Translations under genes and position numbers: made by a program
The notes under the pieces: model-generated
What the model was told of the DNA's origin: nothing
Databases searched by the model: none
Seen by the model: the letters and a program-made list of their open reading frames with translations, nothing else
NCBI RefSeq assembly: GCF_000512585.2
Contig: NC_089245.1
Span: 2,108,001 to 2,172,000 of the forward strand
DNA from: Kwoniella bestiolae CBS 10118
Lineage: Eukaryota > Basidiomycota > Tremellomycetes > Tremellales > Cryptococcaceae
Length of the DNA: 64,000 nucleotides
Reading direction: 5' to 3'
Shown: piece by piece, positions 11,639-23,804 of the stretch
Layout: every line of letters begins with the position of its first letter
Numbering within the stretch: the first letter of the stretch is position 1

Positions 11639-13873
11639 CTACTCCCTCCCAGTCCTATGCGAATTCCTAGACTGCGTCCTAGCAATCTTCTCAGACATGT
11701 TCCCAGCACCTCCCAGCTGGTACAACGGAGGATACTCTTCGACCTGTTTCCTTAGCACATACTTTTGAAAATACCAAGGTAATTTCTTCTTGTAGTACAT
11801 CGCATGTTCTCGATTTCCTATACTGAAGACTATATCCAATTCTTCGAGGGTGAGGTTCTATCCCAACTCAAACATCAGCGATCTTTTCCCATGCTGAGAA
11901 CCGACTCAATCGAACCCCAGTGTTTCACTCACCTTGGTCTCAGGCAAGAAGAAATACGTATAAAAGAAGGCGAAAAAGTTCCAAGCAGCGTACCAACTGA
12001 ACGCTCCCTGGGGGGTAAACGCGTCAACCAGCGCAGGCCAAGTGAACGAAAGTATAAAGTTGAATCCCCAGCACGTAGCAGTAGCGAACGACATCCCCGT
12101 ATCTCTGATATACAATGGGAACGCCTCAGCGGAATAGGTGAAGGGGACGGGTCCCTCACCAGGGGAATAGGCAGCCATGAAGAGGTATATACCCGTTGCT
12201 ATCATCGCTACCCTCCCTGTACTCATTTCACCAGCTTCGATATTTCCCGTGGGCATCCAGAATGAGAATCCGGTGAAGAAGAGGCACAGTCCGAGTAAGG
12301 GGAAGGTGGTGAGGAGTAAATTTCGTCGACCAAAGGTATCGATGGAGTAGATGGCGGGGATGGCGAAGAGCCAGTTGACGATTCCCGTTCCCATTGATAC
12401 GAGGAGGGCTTGACTTCGCGAGAATCCGGCGTCGAGGAAGATCTGGGTGGAGTAGTAGGCGATAACGCTGTGACCATCCACTGTCAGCAATTAAAGTCCT
12501 TGGACATGCGTATATAGGATATAATTTAAACACTATCGATGAAGCGAAAACCAGACTCACTTCACACCACAGAACTGCTGCATGAACATGACAAAGAACG
12601 ACGATTGTGCCGCCCGTCTATTCCTCCTAACAGTGAAGAACTCTTTGACCAAGTTCTTCCCCTCACGTTGATGTTTCTCAGCTTCAAGCATCTTATAAGC
12701 ATAGTACATATCCCGACTGGCTAAGACGGGATGGTTTCGTAATCTGCTGAACGAGTTGAAGGCTTTGTCGTATTTCCCCTTTTCCATGTACCATCTGGGC
12801 GATTCGGGGCAGAAGTAAACTTGGATCATGACGATCATAGGTGGGATGGCTGTGGAAGCTAACATCCATCTCCATTGGGGGTATCGAGGTGGGTCGATCG
12901 ATTGGCCGACGGGGGCAGTGACATTTTGGAAGGCTACGGAAGCGACGAAACCGAGCATCTTAGGAGAAGCGACTCATCGGTCAGCATAGGTCAAGGAGCG
13001 GAATAGGGAGCAACTGATGAGTTAAGAGCCGAAAACCACACTCACAATACCAAACGCGGTCCACATCTGCCACTGACAGCCCAACGCCCCTCTGATAGCC
13101 TTGGGCGAAGATTCCGCAGAGTAAACAGGGGTGGTACTACTTTTCGCTCCCACCGCCAAACCCAATGCGAATCTGGCAATCAACAAGTTCCACCACGAGT
13201 CGGCCGCGGCCATCCAGAAGGAAGAGGCGAAGGAGATGAAGCAAGAGATGAAGATAGTACCTCTTCGACCGAGATATTTGTTGAGCGGGGCGTTGGTCCA
13301 ACACCCAATCAGGCAGGAACAGAGGTATGGAGCTCCGTTGAGCAACCCCCTGATGTATACCCGCTCGGGACCGATCTCAAACTCGTCAAAATAGAACTGT
13401 TGGGCACCGTTAACAGCGGTCTGGTCCATCCCCTGGACGATGGCAGAGCCTGCACAGAGGACAGCAAGGAAGTACAACATGAAAGGTTGTCTCCACCGAT
13501 GAGTAATTTCCTCTCGGAGGACCTGTTTCTCGTCCTCAGGTATCTCCCTGATCTCTTCGAACCCTCCCTCTTGCTGGGCAACTCTAGCTAACAACGCTCC
13601 TCTTCTAAACAGTTCCTGATGTTGTGATAGACCTTTCTCCTCGACGAAGAGATCGACATCCCGAAGGACCTCTTCAGGGGACATCCCATCCAAGGGGTTA
13701 TTGAGTGTAGCAGTGGATATCTCGAGGTGCCGAGGACCGAAATTGGGAGTTTCCTCATAATGAGCAGGCGGGGGGAGGTTGGACTTCTTCCCATCGTTGA
13801 TGACTGTCGGTGAGTCCGATTGAATCGAAGCTGGTTTCTCGTTATGACCGTTCGGAGCGGGTAAAGACGACAT
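11639..13873 (-). CDS. MFS sugar/polyol transporter (SP family, inositol-transporter-like)
   Basis: Sugar-porter protein of roughly 600 residues, expected in the plasma membrane. A long hydrophilic N terminus holds the fungal pattern FVEEKGLSQHQELFRRGALLARV. The transporter core follows with MDQTAVNGAQ in the first helix, NKYLGRRG (loop 2-3), CPESPRWYMEKGK (PESPR motif before the central loop), DTFGRRN (loop 8-9) and GEGPVPFTYSAEAFP. LPETK is followed by TLEELD near the end, then a tail with PPLYQLGGAG. All exons join in phase without stops. The long N terminus and central features favour an inositol/polyol-type carrier over a hexose carrier, but the substrate is inference. Confidence 0.87.
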
Positions 13874-14947
13874 CGCGAGACGGTGGTACTATGTTGGAAA
13901 GAATGATTTAATATCGATTTCTCACATACCATCTCACCCCTTCCCAGTAGATCACCTTGTTTATATATCCTTCAGAGCCCCAGATAACCCCCAGTGTCCC
14001 ACACGACCACCTCGGGGGAAGTTAGGAGACTAGCGATTCATGGCAGACGTCACGACACCTTGGCATCATCGTCCTTCTTCCTCTCTTCGTGCTGCTCCGT
14101 TGTGGTCGCTGTCCAATGGGTAGAACGGGGATGCATGCGGTTGGGATATCTCTCCGCTCACCACTATGCCAAGATGATGCATTGAGTGATGAACGAAAGT
14201 AAGAGAGACGAGATGGCAAAGAGATGAAGAGTTCAATCGTTGCTTGGCTAAAAGGGATCAGTCCAGGGGTTATGGTTATGGTTATGGTTATGAAATCGGA
14301 TATACCTCGGCTATTCCTTTTTACCGGTCTGAACCGCCGGGATCAAACAGGGGGTAATACTAGTGCTAGTATCATGACGTGGCAATCTTGCTTGGCGGAG
14401 TGATCACGTAATCACCACTTGTACGCTTCCATACTGTTCATGTCGATACAGTGAGAATATCGTTTCATCCCTTCTTCAACATCTCTTCTTCTTCTTCCTC
14501 TTGATCATGCTTAGTATTTCATAAAGTCATATGATCATACTGCCATATGACATAGCGTAACGATCAGGTCTCTATACCTCTTCACTATTCTCTCCGCTTT
14601 TCTCTCTCCGCTCTGACAGTAAGTTTCAATAGGACGAGAAGCATTGCCAAGTAGCACCTATATCCTAAATGCCAAGAACCACCCTTTCAAATGATATCAT
14701 CGACCCTCAACAAAGTCTTCCTCTCGAACATCTTAGCAAGAGGAAAAGGTAGCACTAAGCTCCGTCTAGAACAAAAAAAGCATGGTGGGACAGAAAACAG
14801 AAGTATACGAGCCCATCTAGAACGGTATGCATGACCGTGATCGTGATCATTATCCTATCCTATCCTATCGTAAAAAGCGAAACCCTTATCCTCTCCCTTC
14901 CTCCCTTCCGACCAATCTCTCGGATGATTCGGACCGACAGACTGTCT
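13874..14947. other. intergenic; promoter of sugar transporter
   Basis: About 1.07 kb with no convincing gene. It contains the (GGTTAT)4 run at 14268-14291 and CT-rich stretches near 14480-14510 and 14580-14610. It is upstream of the minus-strand sugar transporter and downstream of the minus-strand Git1-like gene. Confidence 0.5.
14268..14291. repeat. GGTTAT hexamer repeat
   Basis: Four perfect tandem copies of GGTTAT, about 400 bases upstream of the sugar transporter start codon. Confidence 0.9.
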
Positions 14948-17201
14948 CTAAGCTTTATCATCCTCCTTCTCATTAGGAGGGGAAGAATCGCCAACCTCCT
15001 TACTCGCACCGATATCGGAAGTATTCCTAAATGAACGAGTACGGAAAATATCAAGTCAAATCAGCTTAACCGATCAAAGGCTCACTCAATTTGATCCAAC
15101 GCGATGATAGGAAAGACGGCTCACCATCCATTAGCTTCTAAATACCGTCTGAATTCCATATCCTCATCTTCCAACTGCGCTCTCCTTTCTGGAATAAGCG
15201 TCATGACAATAACAGCGGTGACTACGCAAGTGGCAGAACCAATACAGAACATCGCTTGATGGCCCTTGATCTGAGTAGAGAATCGGGCGATAATCAAAGG
15301 GTAAATCTGGGTACCGACCGCTGCGCCAGCTTTGCCTACTGCAGCTGCGAAGCCTAGAGCGTGGCCTCTACCATGTATTGACTCAAATTGATCAGCTCTT
15401 CTGACCTATCCCAACTGATCGGATTTCGGAAATTGACGCAGAATGAGAGAGCCCAACCTAACTTACCTGATAGGAGTAGGGAATGATTCCGAGGAGACTA
15501 TGAAATTACAGTTACCAGGACCAACCGATAAGAATGACTGGAAGAGACCGAAGAGCACCACAAAAGCGGCGAAGGCTCCTGTCCCCCCAGTTCGAAGAGG
15601 TTCCATCGCACCTGACACCACGATCCGGTCAATCAGTTGATGCTCACTTATCGTCCCTAATAATCTCAGCTCACCTCCGATTGCAAACCCAAATACAGCG
15701 ACCATGCACAACCCAAAGGCATAACATTGTCTAGGACCCAATCAATCAATCAAGAGACTTCCCAAAATACACCCCGGGAGAGCAAAGAAATTAATCAATG
15801 CCCCCCACCCGTTGGACTGGAGGAGGGTCGCGTCCTTGTCGAAACCTGCTGCCAGGGTTGGTGCGAGCAGGTTAAACGGGTAGATGACGGTATCGTACAT
15901 GAACCAAGCGAAGGAGCAGCTGTGTCGCAATAGGGCATTAGCGAGCAATTTGGGAAATCAACAAGATTGAGAACGAAGATGAACTATACTGTTGGATAGG
16001 AAGACTCACCCGAAAAGCGGTCTCCAGTATCTCTTCAAAGCCAGCTTGTATGGGAATGGTTGCTTGGCGATACCATGTTTCTTGTATAGGGTCGAATCCA
16101 CTGATCGGATCCGGAAGATGAAGATGGACAAGGGGAGCTGAAAGAAGGAGATCGAACTGTCAGTCTTCCAGTCAAAGAAGAAGGACGCGAAGTTCGCATC
16201 TCGCAGAGGTAAATGCAAACTCGAGCTGTGGTTCACTCACGACTATACCAATACCGAAGCAAATTCTCCATACACCTTCCGAAGGATGTCCACCATACGC
16301 AGCAAGGACAATCAAGAACACGATGGCTGAGCCTACAAACCCAGCAATGATAGCTGTATTGGTAGCGTTCACAACCATAAAACCCCTCTTCCTTCGCAGA
16401 CTATGCACAAGAAAAACCACATTCGCCATCAGCATCATTATTGAGAGACAATCGCAAGTAGAAGTAAAAAGCAGTAACCCACCCAGCAGTCTCATTAGCA
16501 GCTTCCATAGCAGAGGTACCGCACACGGCATATTCACCTCCCGCACCGAGACCTGCAACACCTCTAGCGACGACGATCATCCAGAGCATACCGTTAGGGG
16601 ATTTGCCATGGGCGGCGGTGGCGAGAGTGACACCGAGGACGAGGAAGAATGTACAGCCGATGATACCCCATCGACGACCGAGACTACACCATCGAAGGAC
16701 ACTATGAGTTGAGGACGTCTTATCCCTGGATAGGAGTTGAGGGCTTACCGGTCAGCGCAGAGACCGAACAAAAGCATCTGGGGAAAAGATATATCAGTAT
16801 CCTATGACAGAAGAAGGTAGGCCAAACAAGACACATACACCAAAGATATCACCAATCAAGATGGAATTACTAAGTCGTGCCTTCATAGTCGCAGTCATCA
16901 CCTTTGGGTAGAGCTTAGACATGACGGTGTTGGTGTAACCTAAGGCCATCTTCCATAGTCAGCTTCGACCCCGAACTTTCTCTGAAGTGAGGCAATAGAT
17001 GAGGACGCACCGGTAATTTGGATGTTATAACCATCAGAAAACAACGCAACACCAGAGATAAGCACAGAGAGAGTCTGCGCCCATGTTCTTTTGAGGCTCA
17101 CGCCGCTCTCAAGTTCCGAAAGAGGAGCGACGTATTGTTGTTCTCGTTCTTCAGATCCATTTCTCTCCTCAGAGGGAGCGTCAAGCTTGTTTTGACTCAT
17201 C
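14948..17201 (-). pseudogene. Git1-type glycerophosphodiester/phosphate transporter (MFS), with in-frame stop
   Basis: MFS carrier of the Git1/PHS group, which imports glycerophosphoinositol or related phosphodiesters with protons. Joined exons give about 505 residues. Motifs include SDGYNIQITGYTNTV in helix 1, GLCADRLGRRWG (loop 2-3), GLGAGGEYAVCGTSAMEAAN, SVGPGNCNFIVSSESFPTPIRGHALGF and the family tail LEDEDMEFRRYLEANGW. A final exon adds a short acidic tail. In loop 8-9, between GSLLID and LGPRQCYAFG, the codon at complement 15742-15744 is TGA, near residue 335. A 42-base GT..AG stretch across it is in phase and could be removed by splicing, but this would also delete the conserved loop. 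Its start is 1.07 kb from the divergent PhoD-like phosphatase, which suggests joint phosphate control. Confidence 0.83.
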
Positions 17202-18271
17202 GGTTCGATATTCTTCTTTTCGGTGAGGTGGAGAAGTTGTCGTGTGCTGGACAGAATCAAAGCTAGACTTCAAATTGTTCAGACTAGCGAGTTCTTATAC
17301 CTTGCTGATCTATAGGCATATCCGAAGACAAAAAACCGTTTCACGACTTTTCAATCAAGCCGAAAGAAAAAGAGACATCTTGCGCCCCGTTGATTCAGCT
17401 TGGCTGTCCGACGAGATGAGGTGAACGTGCATCTTCATCGCCAATGAGATCGTCACATTCCATCTAGACCTGTCAATTGAGGGACAAGAGTCATGTTCTC
17501 CTTCATGCTTAATAGACTGACATGAAACTTGCGCTACCAGAAAAAAGCAACAACCAAGAAAGCAAAAGAAAAGGTACAACGATCGAGAGGAACCGGCGGT
17601 AGTTAGTGTATTTTTAGCCTGTACACGTACCACGTACTTCTGTCTTTCCTCCCTCTGTGTTCCGCGAGTGTAATGATCATACAGGTACCCCTCTCTCCGT
17701 AAGCGGTGATTCCGATACAAGCATGCTCGATTATTCTGATACGTACCCTAATATAACCTCCGCATACCCCCCTAAATAAGACATACGCACGTTTGCTAAT
17801 CTCCTTCATCGTTATCTCTCGCCCGATCACGAACCCCTGAACCCTCACCGGAATCCCAAAATAGTCCGAACCCGAAGACGAAAGGCTCTTTCAGTTTCGG
17901 AAAAAACATAGATCCTAAGCCAATGATCAAGCAATATCGTGCACACGTTCAATCGACATGCATCTGACAGTGAACACATCGGAGCACCAATGACTATATA
18001 GAGAGAGGAAATAGTTCCTCCCTCTCCGTCAGATATGCGAGGGAATCCCGATAAACCATCGCGCTGTTGGCGTAAGGGGAAGTAGAGTGAACGGAAACAT
18101 CCCGGAATGAGCAACCGGCACGTTTAAACTTCCCAATCATTTCAATCAACACGCATAGACAATCGACCTCACACGACAAGAGTTTTATCCAGAAATTTCT
18201 ATCTCTCCATCTGTCGTACTATACCAGACAAAGTTTCCTTCAACCTCATACAGATCTACAAACCAGTGCAG
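17202..18271. promoter_or_regulatory. divergent promoter between Git1-like transporter and PhoD-like phosphatase
   Basis: A 1.07-kb spacer between two divergent start codons. Pho4-type bHLH factors bind CACGTG and, more weakly, CACGTT. CACGTT occurs at 17788-17793, 17944-17949 and 18119-18124; CACGTA occurs at 17624-17629 and 17631-17636. No perfect CACGTG was seen. Shared phosphate-starvation control is an inference from the two neighbouring gene families. Confidence 0.45.
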
Positions 18272-20239
18272 ATGGAGAGGCTCTTACGACTGGCCTGTAT
18301 AGGCTCGAGCTTATCGACCAAGTGGCACGCATATGTGTTCTTACGATTGGTAAGCTATCCTTCTCACCCATGATGATACAACGGATGTTGATCTGAATGT
18401 ACCACACAAAGCTGCCCTCAGGACCTGTCTATCTGCCCATCATCTACACCTCAGCAACGATCTACGTCTTGTCGTTCATCCTTTCTCGGACACTGCTCTC
18501 AAGCAAGACTACCCGACGAAGTAACGCCCTTGCAAAGGCCATCTCGCTATTGGGAGGTACATATGACGCTCAAACCCCCTCGATCAGCTGGGCAGGGTTT
18601 GTGATCACTCTTCTCGCACCGTTATGTTGCGTGGATCTGGTCTATCGAACGCATATCTTCTACCCTCAGAGGGACCTGGGATTCAGTCGAGTAGGATGGG
18701 TGACTGAAGACTCAGCGAATATACTCATTCGAGTCCCACATTCTGGAAGATACAAATTGACTTACGGCCCTACCTCCCATCCCGGAATAGTCTTGCAACT
18801 ACCTGAGATTGACGACTCTACAGACTATACTATTCCTATCACGCTCCAGAACCTTCAGGCAGACACAGAGTATCTTTACTCCCTCGGCCCGGAAACACAA
18901 GGGTCATTCACGACCGCTCGGAAGGCGGAGGAGATAGACAAGTTCACGATACTCAGTACGAGCTGTCTCAAGCCGGGGTGGCCGTACAACCCGTTCACCC
19001 ATCCTTTGAAAGTGGATGGGTTCACTCATTTGGACAACGCCGTGAAGAAGATGGATAGAAAGCCGGAAGCAATGTTGTTTCTGGGTGATTTCATATGTGA
19101 GTGTCACGTTATATTTGAACATTGTAAACAGGCGAGATGCTAAATCGCGCTGACGAGAATTCTTCTCTGCGTGGACTCCGACCTTCCCGCGCCTGTATCA
19201 GAGTACACCACGAGCTACTACCGACAGCTATACAGACAAGTATATTCCAGCCCATCTTGGACATCGTTGATACGGAGTATCCCATGGATACACATGTTCG
19301 ACGACCATGAGATCATCAATGATTTCTCGCCTGTCAAATCGTACGATGGTCAGGACATACACATGTTCGAGAATGCGATGGAACCGTACATCTCGTATCA
19401 GCGATCCGTCAATCCGGGACCTATCAACCCTCGACAGCCCACATACTTCTCATACGAGATTGGGAGAGTATCGTTCTTCGTCCTTGATAATCGGTCTTAT
19501 AGATCTAAATCACCCGTCCGACCTGGTGTCAACTCAACAGCGGGTCATGGAGACCAGTCGATGTTGGGTGAACAGCAGCTTAGGGATGTGATGGATTGGA
19601 TAAATATACAGGGTAGGAAGGAGGGTAGATTGTTAGTTCTTGTTTCGGGCGTACCGGCCACGAGAAATTGGTCAGAAGGGAAGGATGAACTAGATTCCTG
19701 GGCTGTGAGTGCACAGTGACGCTGAAAAGTGAATCATGAGCTGAAAATCACATTTGCAGGGTTATCTGGACGAGCGAGAATTCATTCTGGAGCAGCTCTG
19801 GTCGGTAGGAGGAGCAGTCATCATCTCGGGCGATAGGCACGAACATGGTAAGTCCCGTCATGCAAAATCAGATCTGGATCGTACGGTTGCTTACAGTCGC
19901 CTGGGTGATATAGCCACTACCCTAATCCCACCTCCCTCAGACTCAGAATATCAAAACACATCCTCGGTGATTGAGTTCTCGACATCGCCCTTATCATTCT
20001 TCCACCTGCCTTGGGATCGCGAATACACATCCCATCCGCCCACGGACATCCCACTACACCACCAATGGGAAGGTGATAGTAGGTTTGGTATTTTCGATTT
20101 TGATACATCAGACTCTGACCAACCGAAGGTGGAGTTTGAATTGGTAGTAGATGGGGAGGAAGAATGGAGATTCGAATGGACTAAAGGTGTGGAAGTTGAG
20201 ATACCAGAGCGATGGACGGCCGTATCAGCATCGTCGTAA
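18272..20239 (+). pseudogene. PhoD-like metallophosphatase with membrane anchor; exon 2/3 join lacks a usable acceptor
   Basis: Fungal PhoD/alkaline-phosphatase-D type protein, predicted to hydrolyse phosphomonoesters or diesters using metal ions. Hydrophobic segments lie in the first 110 residues, then a beta domain with NLQADTEYLYSL. The catalytic domain shows STSCLKPGWP, MLFLGDFI (metal ligand Asp), FDDHEIINDF, LDNRSYR and IISGDRHEH joined to ATTL across an intron at about 19849-19917. The frame ends at TAA 20237-20239. The intron after GDFI has a perfect GTGAGT donor, but no AG before the next exon (DSDLPAPVSEYTT...) restores the frame. The three candidate AGs give the wrong frame or an immediate stop. 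It could be a lost acceptor, a base error or a non-canonical site. Paired divergently with the Git1-like gene. Confidence 0.78.
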
Positions 20240-20673
20240 TTTGACTCGTCTCACTTTACGCATCAACAACCTCGCACGGGAAATCCGGACCGTACTAGTG
20301 AGACCGATTGTTGATTACAAAGTATCGTAATAAGTGATGCACACGAAGGGCAGGTGACTAGACCCAAGTGTAATGAATTCGTAATAAGATTGGATTTTGC
20401 CGAAGGGTGCCGAGTCTGATCGGATTAAACCGACGAAAGCACGCTCGCTTGAAAAATCAAAAAATGAGAAATACGAGTATACGAGTAGAGTAGGATTCTT
20501 CATGAGATCGCCTAAATATTGATGAATAATGAATAATTGTGTGGTTGATATGACTGATAGATCGACTCAGTCATAGCGTAGTTGACATGAGTATCATGTG
20601 TATATAACATTCCCTTGTGTGTAGTCCAGTTATACCCTTCTCAAACGGACAATCACCATCATTGGTATATATA
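20240..20673. other. intergenic, promoter of DHA1 transporter
   Basis: About 430 bases between two same-strand genes. No reading frame of note. TATATAA at 20600-20606 is a possible TATA element for the downstream gene. Confidence 0.5.
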
Positions 20674-23171
20674 ATGACTGAATCAGATCGTGACCATCAG
20701 CAACCCCCAGCCAGACCAAGCGGTCGGTTCTCAAATTCAACATCCACCACCCTGATACCCTCCAACGAAATGACCTCCCAGACACATACACCCCATAAAA
20801 CAGAGAAACCTCCTACGCCTAACTCTCTACCTGAAGGATGTACCCTTGGACCCATCCTTGGTAAGACTTCTCGCGGAGTCATCTCGATACCCAAATCTTC
20901 TGAAAGTTCCCCCGCGGTCCAGCAAGAAGAATATGAGGAGATACGTGTGATATGGGTGGATTTTCCAGCCGGTTCAAAAGAAAACCCATTTTCTTTCTCC
21001 ACAAAGCGGAAATTGGGGATCATGGCAGTCGCGCTGTTCTTTGCGAATATAACGGCGTATGAGACTTCCTCGTACTCTATTGGTATACCGTCGATGAAGA
21101 GGGATCTGGGAGCTACGGATCTGCAGGCTGCTTCGGGGATATCTCTGTATGGATGGGTGAGCAAAGCATTCCCTTCTGTGTGTGTATCTCGTACAATTTT
21201 GCTCACGAAGGATGATTAGGGATTTGCTATTGGCCCGCTGGCGTTGGCCCCTCTCACTGAGGAGTTTGGAAGATACTGGATGTACATCGGTTCCATTGTG
21301 ACTTATGCTTTATGCCATTTATCTCATGGATTGTGAGTAGGTTTTCTGGACAGCATATGCAACCTTTACTGATCTTGCATGCTTATGACTCAGAGGCACA
21401 AATATGGGATCCGTCCTTGTCGGAAGATTCCTGATGGGACTCACGGGATGTATAGGAGCAACAGTGGTAGCGGGCACGGTGTCGGACTTGTACCCTCCTC
21501 ATAAGTGAGTATCGCGATCTGCAGTGGGGCAATGCTCACTTCTTTCGATTTAGACGAGGTCCACCGATGTCCCTTTTCACTCTGATGGTTGTTATCGGAC
21601 CGGGTTTGGGAGCAGCTACAATGTGTTGGGCTGAAGCGAACACACGTTTGGAATGGCGGTGGATAGCCTGGATACAGATGAGTGAGCGAGAGGTTACCTT
21701 TAAAATCTTCCTTCCTCCAACCCATCCCAAATAACCGGGCATGCCTTCTCCCTTTCGTTCACCATTGCTGATGGATAATGATACAGTCGCTCTTGGAGTA
21801 TATTGGCCAATCGCATATTTCGTGCTCAAAGAGACTCGAGCATCGGTACTACTGAGGCGCAAGGCGAAGAAGTTAAGAACGCAAAGAGGGATGCAAGATG
21901 GAGGAAGGTATACTGCAAGGAGTGAAGTTGATAAAGAAGCATTCTGGACTGCTATGAGGAAGAGTCTCAGTAGACCTATACGTGAGCTACAGTCTATCCC
22001 CTTTATGATATCTGTCTCAACAAGACTAATGTAACCTCATGAGAAATCAGTCTTCGTCACGATGGAGCCGGTAGTCACCTTCTTTGCAATTTGGGCGGCG
22101 TTGGTATGGGGTGTCTTCTTCATTCAGATCGCTGGGCTCTCGTATGTCTTCAGAACTATCTACGGATTCGGAACTACCGCTGCAGGATCGACATATTGGG
22201 CTATAGTGTGAGCCATTCAACGTTCCTTTCTACCGTATTACCATTCGCTGATGGCGACTTGTTCAGCATCGGCACAGTGATTGGGTATTTGCTGAATCCT
22301 ATTCAAGATGCTTTATACAAGTAAGTCAAGCATTGGCCTGATCTTCAATATAATGCTAATCTTGATATTCAGGCGGAACGTAGGTCGTATAGGAGTAGAA
22401 GCTAGACTATACGCACCATGCGTAGCTGGGATAGTCTTCGCTGTAGGATGTATCATATTTGGACTCACCTCTGTGCCAAATGTGCATTGGATCGGTCCAT
22501 GTATTGGTGTAGCCATCATATTAGCTGCGGCGTTTACGATTTATCAGACTTGTTTTATATAGTAAGTTGATCTTCATCTGCGGGGCTGGTCTTTTCCCCG
22601 AAAGCTCAAATCTCATGGATAAGACATTGTGCTGACTCGAATGATGCTAGTCTGTCGGAATGCTACGGATCGCACGCTTCGTCAGCCGTTGCTGGAATGT
22701 CATTTTTGCGTATCTTGGTAGGAAGCAGTTTCGCCATGTTTACGAATCAAGTGAGTCTTAGTGTCTCCTTTCTCATGTGCTCATTTGTCTCGTCATCTCA
22801 TGAAATCACACCAACAGCTGTTCGACACGATGACACCCCGCTGGGGCTTATTCATGATCGGCTGTATCGCCCTGTTACTCGCCCCTGTCCCCTTCATCGC
22901 ATTATTCAAGGGACCATGGATTAGGGAGAGATCGCCGTATAGTAAAGTCCTCATGGCAGAGGAGAGAAAGAGGTTGGAGGCGGAAGGACTGATGGAGGGT
23001 GAGGGATCGGATGATTTGGAAAGTAGGATGGAGAGGATGGAAGGGGAGTCGGTGATGGAGGATGATAGGTTGAGGGACGAAAGGGAACATGGTCACGGGC
23101 ATGAGTATGAGCATGAGCACGAGCATAGACACAAAGGTAGACATACGCATAGGCACACAAAAGGACAATAA
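20674..23171 (+). CDS. MFS multidrug transporter (DHA1-like) with His-rich C-terminal tail
   Basis: Drug:proton antiporter-type carrier of about 620 residues, expected in the plasma membrane. It has a 130-residue hydrophilic N terminus with many Thr/Pro/Ser. The core includes GFAIGPLALAPLTEEFGR (family-typical helix 2), GRFLMGLTGCIGATVVAGTVSDLY, WRWIAWIQM, IGYLLNPIQDALYKRNVGRIGVEARL and FLRILVGSSFAMFTNQLFD. Nine or so short introns all join in phase. The last 27 residues (from 23088) contain ten His in alternation with Glu and Arg. That is unusual for this family and looks able to bind metal ions. The tail is preceded by an acidic, Met/Glu-rich segment. Exported substrate unknown. Confidence 0.85.
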
Positions 23172-23804
23172 TACAATGGATGGACCCGGATCTAATGCAT
23201 ATAGTCTCGACGCGTGACGACACGAAGTGCATTGAGTAGAAAGATAATTCAGTAGATATGCAGAGGATATTTGCGAGCCATTCGTTGTATTTGAGTGATT
23301 CACCCAAAGCTGGACCATCTCATAATGAATGGGCTGAGAATTGGAGCAGATCCGCAAGACCACAAGAGATAGATTCCGTGATGCAAAGATACGATCTCAC
23401 AGGACTTCGCACCCTCCGATTAAACTGACGGCCGAACTTTCAAACCGGAGACACAATCAGGTTCCTAGATGGATCACTGATACACCGCCATCGAGGGCGA
23501 ATCGCCAGGCACACCGCCATTTGAAAATGAAACAACACCACGGTTCGTCGAGCGCAGGTCGTGCTCCGCTCCGACAAGCGATGAGTCAAGATGAGGCACG
23601 AGACTCAAAGCCATTTACCGTAAAGCCAGGAGCAGTAACGCATCCTACCTATACTGTGTCATGTTGGTGCTCCGAGCGTCCATTCAAACGTGTATATATA
23701 GGTATCCATCCCGCACCTCTCCCAACCCTTTCCTCTAGCGTTCATCAATCAACATTATATCTATCACCAACAAATCATCCTAAACTTTCAGCTTAAACAT
23801 TACA
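23172..23804. other. intergenic, promoter of unknown gene
   Basis: About 630 bases. It contains a TATATATA box at 23693-23700, about 105 bases before the next ATG. Other frames are short and unconvincing. Confidence 0.5.
23693..23700 (+). promoter_or_regulatory. TATA box of the unknown gene at 23805
   Basis: TATATATA, 105 bases upstream of the start codon at 23805, at a distance typical of the better-supported promoters in this window. Confidence 0.5.

Noticed and set aside
14268..14291. GGTTAT repeats as interstitial telomere sequence
   Set aside because: The unit differs from the TTAGGG-type repeats expected in these yeasts and there are only four copies; called a simple repeat.
15037..15130. 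Possible truncated C terminus of the Git1-like gene
   Set aside because: An intron with donor GTGAGC after LEANG and acceptor TTTAG joins as LEANGW followed by an acidic tail in phase.
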